Below the pieces are notes generated by a model. It worked only from the letters and a program-made list of their open reading frames with translations, was not told the DNA's origin and made no database searches. 64,000 nt of DNA from Hermodice carunculata (taxonomy: Eukaryota; Annelida; Polychaeta; Eunicida; Amphinomidae), in the NCBI GenBank assembly GCA_964020975.1, contig OZ026624.1, forward strand, positions 64,284,208-64,348,207, written 5' to 3'. This document shows, piece after piece, positions 56,440 to 64,000 of this stretch. The translations under genes were made by a program, and so were the position numbers. Within the stretch, counting starts at the first letter, position 1, and each line of letters starts with the position of its first letter.

Positions 56440-56690
56440 GTGAAGCAGATACCGCATGGTCAGTACCAGGCACAGACTCAGTCCCAGTTGCTGGGGCAAC
56501 TACTGGCTCTGTCGTAGCCTGTGGCTCCTTATAACATAGGTTCACCATGGTGAATGAGTTCAGACTGGACACGTGGGGACAGTTTCCCATTTGCATCCTC
56601 ATTTTAACCCAATGAACCATGAGCACACTGACATTTACTGCTGCAAGTCAATGTTTATAATCGGAGTTGGAGTAGAAGCCCTCTTTCGTG
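56440..56690 (-). repeat. Inverted partner of 53,281-53,545
   Basis: In this copy a minus-strand frame stays open (MVNLCYKEPQATTEPVV, then PATGTESVPGTDHAV), of unknown nature. Its left edge is about 150 bp from the foldback element. Confidence 0.7.
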
Positions 56691-56731
56691 ACGTCACAGA
56701 CCTGGGCGCTCAAACTATGATGGATATATAG

Positions 56732-56872
56732 AATTCCACATGGCCGTGTCATGGGGAAGGGATTTAGACAACACGATTTTTAAAACCGTTCACTGCGAGC
56801 CTTTGGCGAGCAGTGAACGGTTTGAAACGAGTGCTGTCTAAATCCATTCCCAATGACATGGCCATGTGGAAT
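56732..56872. mobile_element. MITE-like hairpin, 141 bp
   Basis: AATTCCACATGGCCGTGTCA at the left is mirrored by TGACATGGCCATGTGGAATT at the right. The stem continues through GATTTAGACA/TGTCTAAATC and CCGTTCACTGC/GCAGTGAACGG to a small loop. It has near-complete pairing over about 65 bp per arm and lacks an obvious target duplication. Confidence 0.88.
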
Positions 56873-57471
56873 TTTGTTTCTCCCGTAGAGCGTTAAATCC
56901 TATGTTTTGGTCAAAAACCTACTTGCTTTAGCGTGCTTGCTGCAGCCGTTTCGATTCCATTTTGTTCAGTTTCAACACTGTGTTGCTAAGGCACGTCACT
57001 CAAGAAAGAACTTTCAGTTACTTTTTAGCTTACGTAATCTGATTGACTTACAAAGAAAACAACAACCAATAGGATTCTCTCTTTTATTTTATTTTGGTCG
57101 TAAAAGCGTTCCACGCTTATGTTGGGAACGATTGTGTTTCCACATGGGTAACTATGGGAGAAAGTACCAATGCTTGACGATAGCAGCCACCAAGAGAGGT
57201 AATTCCGCACAACAAAAGAGTGAATAAGCATATATTGCATCATTGCAAAGGCACAGTTTCTTCACAAAAGAGGTATAACAATTCAACTCCTTCACTTTTC
57301 ATAATAAAATAAAGTGCTTGGCGATGGTAAACGTTAAGCTGCCCACGTATCTAACCAGGTATATTACTCATACAGATTGGTAAAAATGGTGTATTTTGTA
57401 CATTTTTATTTATTCTAGAAAGAATCTTTCTACTGTACTTTTTGATATGGGCTATTAGCATGAAACACACA

Positions 57472-57516
<45 letters not shown>

Positions 57517-58045
57517 TACATTGCTGTGATTGATTGAATTATTTGCTGCCAACAAAGCAGTATCAAACGAGATAGCCTACAAAAATGTTGAGTCCCAACA
57601 GATCATATCGTGCTTCGAAATGTCAAAGGAGATACAATAAAAAAATAGCGAAAATGTTCAGTCCAGAGATAGTGTCCTGTTTAGAAATGTCCGCCACTGT
57701 CAAGATCACATACAGAAGAAAATTAGTCGATACATTCACGCACCGACGTCACTAGAGGTGTGTCTCGCCAATTGCACTATTTCCGGAGTCCGTCGATAGA
57801 CACTAGCATTTGTGTACTTTATGGTAATAGCACGTAAAATGGTTTCTGTATTTTTATGTTCTTACACCAGGAACAAGGAAAACTATCTTTTGAAGCATAC
57901 ATTTATTTTGACGGGCCTTGGTCTTTAAATCAGGTTTTATTGAAGTTTGAACATCGCTGTGGACTGTTTAAAAGCTCACTGCTGGCGTATTTGATAATTC
58001 ATTGTCGCATCACAGATTGTTGTCAGTTTCACATGGGCCGCTGTA
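56873..58045. other. No recognised gene; (AC)n microsatellite
   Basis: (AC)n at 57,467-57,514. Two loosely similar 65-bp blocks with AAAATGTT.AGTCC and TCGAAATGTC or TAGAAATGTC lie at 57,580-57,700. The sequence nearest 58,045 should be the 3' flank of the methyltransferase gene. Confidence 0.5.
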
Positions 58046-58249
58046 CTATAAAAACCCATGTGTTTCTCTTTTCTGGCACCAGTGCACATTGCTGATGTGC
58101 GGTAGCTGAATCTTTTTATTGCCTTTTACGTCAATATAATTGCTAATAACCTCAAGAAACCTCCTCCTGGCTTGTTCTTTGGTCTTTGGATCCAAACAAG
58201 CTATGAAACTGAGACTACATATATGGTTCAAGATAAACTCAATGTCGCC
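58046..58249 (-). CDS. SAM-dependent methyltransferase, last coding exon
   Basis: 68 codons including the TAG stop at 58,048-58,046. The acceptor is TGTTTTGCAG (AG at 58,251-58,250), phase 0. The peptide starts GDIEFILNHICSLSFIACLD and ends with IQLPHISNVHWCQKRE. In the DDB_G0268948/Crg1-type class I methyltransferases the C-terminus has the same S-x-S-(F/Y)-I and a final beta strand with LPY/H...W/YWC. Splice phase and order match the exon at 58,706-58,893. See that entry for the whole gene. Confidence 0.78.
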   Translation of the reverse strand, partial: GDIEFILNHICSLSFIACLDPKTKEQARRRFLEVISNYIDVKGNKKIQLPHISNVHWCQKRETHGFL

Positions 58250-58705
58250 CTGCAAAACACAATAATAGCAATGCAACAAAAGGTAACATAGCAAGCCTTC
58301 TAAATAATCAGATACATATCGCGATGCTAAAATACTCAAATGTAAAATATGACGGAGGGTTGTGGTGGGTTGAAAACTATTGCAGGTCACATTCTAAATC
58401 TGGTGTTGTGAAGCCTTACTACTGTGAACAGAACCAAGTCATTTTTGAGAATGTTAAAAGATGTATTGTTGTCAAATGAAGTTCATCATAGAATATCCTG
58501 AATATAAATTTTTGTATCTGTTCTTTGGAATATGTTATGAACAAAATATGTCGTCCTGAATATAAACTAAAGTGTTCCTCGTCACTTCTTTGACCAAACT
58601 AAAACAAGATTCTTTACTGTATGAGGTAGGCTTTTAGCAAGGAAATTTGGTATGTGATGACGTAAATAAGTATATATACAATGAAACATTATGATGAAAA
58701 GATAC

Positions 58706-58893
58706 CTCAAGGCTTGGGCCCAAGAAAGTCTGTTTTAGCAGAGCACTGAATCCATCAAAATTTTGAAAACACAGTTTCCACTCGTCATGTTCACTCCACA
58801 TGAAGTTGTAAGAGTCCTTCTCATATGTTCTACGCAGTTCCTGCACAGCATGTACCCATGACACTGATGTATCCATTACATTCCAGACCAGAA
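58706..58893 (-). CDS. SAM-dependent methyltransferase, middle exon
   Basis: 188 nt between the acceptor TGCATAAATAG (AG at 58,895-58,894) and donor GAG/GTATCT (GT at 58,705-58,704). The two leading bases complete a codon with the upstream exon, giving the run SLV-LVWNVMDTSVSWV, the strand-5 and following-loop region of class I methyltransferases (typically L.(I/V)WN.RD.S..WV). It continues VQELRRTYEKDSYNFMWSEH and W-K-L-C-F-Q-N-F. It ends in phase 0, as the last exon requires. No stop or frame change is seen in the three exons, so this looks like a working host gene on the minus strand. Its substrate cannot be told from sequence. Confidence 0.8.
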
Positions 58894-59091
58894 CTATTTA
58901 TGCAAAATACAATAAAAACATTGCCAAATAATTACAATATACTTTTGTTCATGCTTTTGGTTTATAATTATTGGTGCAAATATGCATAAGAGTCAAACAC
59001 AGCGAGAACTAAGTATATGCGTCATGCATTTTAAACAACATTATATGTCCAGCATACAAGCGTTTTAGTGATTTTCAATGCTTTAGCTCAC

Positions 59092-59182
59092 CTAAACTTC
59101 CTCCAGGTGTTAGCACTCTATGGATTTCCTGCAGCGCATCCACGGTGGCAAACCAATGAAACGCAGAGGCTGCTACGACGCC
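59092..59182 (-). CDS. SAM-dependent methyltransferase, upstream exon (5' border uncertain)
   Basis: The frame reads GVVAASAFHWFATVDALQEI and HRVLTPGGSL before the donor G/GTGAGC (GT at 59,091-59,090). AFHWF....AL-EI-RVL-PGG is the post-motif II/III signature of this methyltransferase family. With the acceptor TTCTTTGAACAG (AG at 59,184-59,183) the exon is 91 nt and phases fit. The same frame is open upstream to about 59,225 (SIYDGDVDW), so a longer exon is possible. The N-terminal exons with the SAM-binding GxGxG motif should lie further up the minus strand. I did not find them up to 64,000, so they are either short, in unassigned sequence, or outside. Confidence 0.75.
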
Positions 59183-61385
59183 CTGTTCAAAGAACCAGTC
59201 CACGTCACCATCATATATCGAAACTTATCACAATCCTGCGAAATTCTAAACCTACGCTCTAGTGCTCAAGCAGCGGTGGAACAGTGCAGCCTAACTGCGA
59301 AGTCCATAATGTACAGAACATCAGTGTATAGCGTAGCCCTCTTCCTTGTTTCAACAGAAAAAGGCCTGTTTATAAATCGTTCTATGATGCTAACCGACTT
59401 TGGCTTAACATGGGGCGACCACAAGAGCCAGCTAAGACCTTTGTCCAAAAGTATACTAGGTTATGTTTTGTCTTGCCACAAGCGAAGTACAGAACGCACA
59501 TTTTCGGGAGGAGGCGAGTAAGTTTCACTTGTTTTAGCATTTTATGTCCCGGAGAAACACATACAGTATATGTTATTCTACACAACTGACATGAACTCCT
59601 ATTTAGGGGCAAAACATAAGACGGCAGGGAAAACATTCGAGTTACGTGAAATGTTTTTGTCTGTTTGAGCTTGTGGATAAAATGCTGACATGGCCGTGTG
59701 GCACAACGCTGATCAATTATTGATCATGAATTAAAAGCTAAATTATCATTGTTGCTTTCAGTAAGGCCCATTGATATATTTCCAAAATGTGAAAAAGTGG
59801 GGTTGCAACCTACTTTACATTAACTACCTGTCAAATTACGTTGTGTCCCTCTCAATCGTAGCTTGCAATACATGTGAAATGAATGGAATGAGGCAGGCCA
59901 CGACAGTGAGGGACAAGCCAAGACGCACCACAAGTTTCATGAAAGCAGCATGAAAGAATAATTTTCAGTGGAAACACTACGTGTATTACATTATTTCATA
60001 TATGTGTGTTCTTGTATATATAAATGCAGATAAAAGAAAAGTGCTAGGAGAAGAGGAAATTCAATGATGTGCCTTGTTTTGGTCTGTTTTGCGGCACCCA
60101 CAGATGTAAGGACAAGGGAAGAAGCAATTTTAAGCCGTTTAAATGCCTCCCATCATTACTTGCACATGCAGTATTACTTATTCGATTGTGCTACGTGGAA
60201 TGTGATAAGTATCTCATTTACTATAGTTCTTAGAATGCCTAAAATGATGAAAAATTCTCACCTTGTATGGCATTCTCCAAAACATAACCTAGTTTTAGAG
60301 CAAAGGTCTTGGCTTGTGCTCGGGGTTGCCCTGTGTCAACAGGTTCATAATTCCAGCACTGACAGTGTACGAAAACCCATAATAAGGGTGGTTTACCACT
60401 GTCCGTGTTCGCACGCAATTTGGAAAATGGGAAAAAATCACTGTATCCGATTCTGCTTTTCTCTATACGTTTTTGGTAGCGATTCAGTTTTCATTCTGTA
60501 AATATTAGACAATTTAGTAGCAAAGCTCTTTCTTGTGGCTCTTTATTCATGAAAATAATAGAAAATATGTAATATTCAACGGTTATTTTGACGACTGATG
60601 TAAATTCTGATCCCAAGAAATGGAAAACAAACAAACGGATGCCATCGCATCCGAAAACGCAAGCAGAGAAGGAGACAAAAAATCGTTTTGAGTTTTGATG
60701 GTTGGATTTCTACTGTTTCATTATTAACAGAAACATAACCGTTACCGCAACGGATCAGATCGATGGAAAACCACCCTTATGCATTTTGGCATGTTTTTTT
60801 TTATGCGTTCTTGCACGTGTTGATGTGTTTCTTTTTTGGCGGGAAAAATAAACACGCATCAAGCTAGGCGTCCCGTTTGTGCGGTTACGCACACTTTCAT
60901 TAGCGATTTCAGGCGTTGTTCGACTTTCTTATACGTTTTTGTGCATTTCAGGTGTGCATTTTGGTGTGTTTTCTAAAATCCGCACGTGAACTTTTGAACA
61001 TGTTCAAAACTTGTTGGCAATCCGCGTGAAAACATTGGTGTCTTGTGCTTACATGCGGTTACATGCAGTTCTTTACTGTTTTATGCCTTCTTAATCATAC
61101 ACCCTATTCAAACATCCATCATTTGGAACATTACTACCCTCTGGTGGCAGAAACCAGAAGGAAGCTAGGGTGGAAACCAAATCAAGTCCTCATTCACTTA
61201 CATGTTAAAACTGCTTACTTTTCTAGCTCATATCTATCATATAAAAACACTTTTGAATACACCCATTGTGTTATCCTTTCATATTAAGCTACATTTATGC
61301 ACACCATAAGGGGCCCTATGTTAAGCTATGTAATACAGTCAATAAATATCACTACCAAGACGGTGTCTCAATGAAGTAGTCATGT
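59183..61385. other. Unassigned, probably 5' introns of the methyltransferase
   Basis: Contains an inverted repeat pair, 59,428-59,472 and 60,276-60,318, sharing AAGACCTTTG and CTAGGTTATGTTTTG in opposite orientation. A plus frame of 145 codons at 60,064-60,501 has no recognisable motif. A stretch around 60,780-61,070 is rich in GTGTGCATTTTGG/GCACGTG-like words. No methyltransferase motif I (GxGxG) was found. Confidence 0.4.
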
Positions 61386-61389
61386 TGTT

Positions 61390-63195
61390 CTATGTTCCCG
61401 ATATCCAGTAAATATTACATGGTGGCAGTGGCTTTAGTATCAGTAACTACACGCTAATAAGTTTTGTAACATTCGAGAGGGCAACAGATCGTCACAAATG
61501 CAAGCATGCCTAATTTCAATCTGCCATATGTAAATTCAGCTTCATTCCAGAAGACTGGGCAGCGTGGAAACAGCGGTTCATATGGTACCACACTGCCACA
61601 AAACGACATGGAACAACACGTGGAAAGCATTTTTGGATAGTTAACATTCAACCACTCCAATAAAAAAAAAATAGATAATTATGTGTCAGTAATGAAAAGT
61701 TTGACAACTACTGTGACATGAATAAGAAGGTGATACACCAGCGGGCCTTGGTTCATGACCATGATCAAATAGCAGGAGAAACCATTGAGGAGTACATATC
61801 AGACAGCTGTACAAAATCACTTGCAACCTTAGCAGAGCTCAAAAAGAGGAAATGATACGTAATAGACTAGTGGTAGGGATTACAGATAAGTCTGTGTCTA
61901 AACGTTTGCAGTTGAAAAAGGACTTAACATTGGCAAAAGCCACTGAGATAGCAGACATGTGCGAGTCAGTTCAAATTCAAAATGGCGGACCAGAATGTGC
62001 TGGTGATGTACAGAGGGCAGAAGTGGATGCACTAAGAAAAGGCAAGGCCTTTCAGAACTCCCGTAAGAAGAAGCCTGACATAAAATTGAAAGGCCCTTGC
62101 AGCAGGTGTGGGTATACACTCCACACAGGTGGCAAATGTCCTGCTAAATTTGCCAAATGTAGGAAGTTTGAGCGCAAAGGGCACTATACAGATTGCTGTG
62201 GAGCTAAACAGGTTAAGTAAATAAACAGTCATGTAGGCACTGATAACTGTGAAGAAACACTGAATGTTGAACATGCTATGCCTGATAAGTCATATATTGC
62301 CTTGGAACTGTGGAAAGTGAAACTGTGGTGAAAGACTGTGCTGAGTGAAGAACAATATATGAGATTGAAATGCAAGCCACAATTGTCTAAGCCTGACATT
62401 ATATTAGAAGGCGTAGGAGGATGGCCCAACTGTAAAGGTCAGTTCACTGCCAACGTTAAGGTACAAGCAAAACCATGCAAACTGAAGCTGTATGTACTTA
62501 CCAACCTAAAGGAAAACTGGTCAAACAGTGGTGCAGCAGTAGCCTTGGGGCTAATCCAGAAACTGCATGATGTGAAAGATAGTGTATTTGGCACCAAAGG
62601 AACACTAAAGGGACAACTAAAGGAAAATAAGTGCTCAAAGACACAGCGCCAGTAACACATGCAGAATCCCTATTCCACTGTTACCTAAAGTACAAGCCCA
62701 ACTCAAGAGAATGAAAAAAGATGGAATAATCACAGATGTGACCAAACCTACTGAATGGTGCACCCCAATGGCACCAGTGATCAAAAAGACAGGCACAGTG
62801 AGAATCTGCATCGACCTGAAAAGACTGAATGATTCAGTAAAGCATGAGAAATATATTCTGCCAACACTGGAAGAAGTGTTAAAAACAAAATGTCAGGATT
62901 GACACTATATAGCTGCCTGGATGCCGCTTCTGATTAAGCCTATCACCAGCTGTCCCTTGATGAAGAACCTTCAAAATACGCCATATTCATTACACCGTTC
63001 GGATGATACTGTTTCTTTAAGAATTCTTTTGACGTTAAGTGTGCTGGCAAAATCTTCTACAAAAGTTGAGCGGAACTTCTTGGCCACCTAGTAGGAATCA
63101 GCGTGTGGCAAGATGATGTCCTCATATATGGCAAGTCACCATCGGAGCACGATGAACATATAAACATCTGTTCCCGATATCCAGCATATATTACA
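61390..63195 (+). mobile_element. Fossil Ty3/gypsy-type LTR retroelement, shortened
   Basis: Plus strand. A terminal sequence GTTCCCGATATCCAG.A.ATATTACA occurs at the left (about 61,395-61,418) and again at the right (about 63,170-63,193), consistent with the ends of two LTRs. The left one is followed by TGGTGGCAGTGG, a primer-site-like sequence. Between them are a gag end with a CCHC-type knuckle (CSRCGYTLHTGGKCPAKFAK), a protease/linker region and the first part of the reverse transcriptase (GTVRICIDLKRLND, GWCTPMAPV-like). The parts are in normal order but much of pol is absent. It is broken, with many interruptions, and old. The family resembles the K02A2.6-like gypsy elements common in invertebrates. 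Confidence 0.8.
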
Positions 63196-63224
63196 ATAGC
63201 TAATCTCACATTTTACCTATCCCT

Positions 63225-63550
63225 TCATTGTAGGCCTTAGCCTAATGGGCCATAGGCCTAGGCCTGATAGTGTTGGTTTATTATTGGCAAAGCACTTAAG
63301 GTAAATTCGATAGGTTTTTACAGTTTATACTCAATAATACCCAACCAAGTAGGCATACAATATGAAAAGGCTCCTACATTTCAAAATTCAGGCCTAAATA
63401 GCCTAGGTCTATGGGTTTTTCAGGAAAACAAGACGCCTCTGCCTATGCCCAAGGCCCATTAATTAAGGCCTAAATCTTTGTAAGCCTGTATGCAAACCTC
63501 AAGTTTTGACTTAGTAACAACATGTAGACTTAAGCCTGTTAGGCCTACAA
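63225..63550. repeat. AGGCCT-rich stretch
   Basis: At least six AGGCCT hexamers (for example CATAGGCCTAGGCCTGATAG) plus several AGCCTA/TAGGCCTAC variants fall within 330 bp. This is a composition quirk I associate with some marine deuterostome genomes. There is no coding content. Confidence 0.75.
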
Positions 63551-63799
63551 ATCCACTTTTCTGTCAAATGTTAATTTCACGCATAGACCCAAAACAAAAT
63601 GGCTTCTGTTTCATTTTTAAAAAATACATTTTTATTTCTCCACCTTTCTTCAGGCACACAGGAATTTACGTCAGCAAATTAAAAATGTGCAAATGATTGT
63701 TGCATTTGTCTTGCTTTCTCTGGTTGAGGTGATTGAGGGCGTCCGGACTCAGAGCACGGCTCAAGTTACCTCGTAGACCTATGTGTATGACTCGCGCCA
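63551..63799. other. No recognised gene
   Basis: Would be the 3' side of the minus-strand ORF starting at 64,000 if that is a gene. Confidence 0.4.
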
Positions 63800-64000
63800 T
63801 CAGTCTAGGCCCCCACAATCAAAGAAAGCAAGACAAACACACCAATTATTGAAACTTTTTGTCCAGCTGTCCAGCGCTGAGAACTGAATTACTGCCTCAG
63901 CCAGACATTTTGTTGCACTGTTCCAATAACCCTTATGAGTCATGTAGTAGAAATATGGCCTTGTCTGCCATAGTTCTACAAATGCCCAGTCCTTCTCCAT
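63800..64000 (-). CDS. Myb/SANT-like DNA-binding N-terminus, at window edge
   Basis: The minus-strand frame touches the edge: MEKDWAFVELWQTRPYFYYM, then YWNSATKCLAEAVI and SWTKSFNNW. W..VELW..xP..Y......Y.N...K..A..VI resembles the MADF/Myb-SANT helix-turn-helix fold used by Harbinger-associated Myb-like proteins and by host regulators. The third helix region with SWTKSFNNW is plausible. After about 55 residues the similarity fades and the frame may end at a splice site. An interesting parallel is AWTFVELW in the interrupted gene at 46.7 kb, which may be chance. Confidence 0.35.
   Translation of the reverse strand: MEKDWAFVELWQTRPYFYYMTHKGYWNSATKCLAEAVIQFSALDSWTKSFNNWCVCLAFFDCGGLD

Noticed and set aside
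60064-60501. 145-codon plus-strand frame
   Set aside because: No family resemblance and located where minus-strand introns are expected.

Overview
The window is animal nuclear DNA, most likely from a marine invertebrate. It is AT-rich and gene-poor, has spliced exons with GT/AG borders, many microsatellites and a dense mixture of decayed transposable elements. Neptune/Penelope-like, CR1/Jockey-type, tyrosine-recombinase, mariner and pogo-like elements occur together here, and AGGCCT-rich stretches (63.2-63.6 kb) would fit an ambulacrarian such as an echinoderm or hemichordate. That placement is an inference and a mollusc or lancelet cannot be excluded. There is no bacterial operon, CRISPR array, rRNA or tRNA that I can see.

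Layout. 0-2 kb: unassigned, with a TG microsatellite. 2.3-7.9 kb: a duplicated locus with tandem exon-like units, then two copies of a Penelope-like element (PLE) on the minus strand about 2.8 kb apart. 8-9 kb: a LINE reverse transcriptase fragment (+). 10.5-11.5 kb: a 44-bp perfect palindrome, a pogo/Tc1-type MITE with TA target duplications, and a LINE 3' end. 14-17, 31-32 and 49.6-51 kb: four copies of one unclassified interspersed repeat, all in the same orientation. 21.3-22.3, 25.6-27.2, 30.2-30.8 and 32.9-34.8 kb: LINE 3' halves on the minus strand. 22.7-23.1 kb: a small DNA transposon with an 8-9 bp target duplication. 28.2-30.2 kb: a mariner split in two by about 0.9 kb of other DNA. 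35.9-46.8 kb (-): a large decayed gene of a multi-copy family (coiled coil, RNase-H-like core, C-terminal barrel-like domain), interrupted at 39,075-46,381 by a young Ngaro/PAT-type tyrosine-recombinase retroelement that still shows split direct repeats and an SGNH-hydrolase-like module. 51.7-56.7 kb: an ORF with a SWIM-like zinc motif, a P2X7-like ORF, and a 1,476-bp foldback element with a perfect 8-bp target duplication next to it. 58.0-59.2 kb (-): three well-formed exons of a SAM-dependent methyltransferase, the best host gene in the window. 61.4-63.2 kb: a fossil Ty3/gypsy-type element. 63.8-64 kb (-): a Myb/SANT-like N-terminus that runs off the edge.

The region reads as accessory, repeat-driven sequence in which elements have repeatedly landed in one another. 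The most informative structures are the nested insertions, because their empty sites can be read from the sequence itself. No complete new cellular system can be proved from this window. The strongest candidates for under-described biology are the coiled-coil/RNase-H-like gene family, the SGNH module in the tyrosine-recombinase element, and the long foldback.
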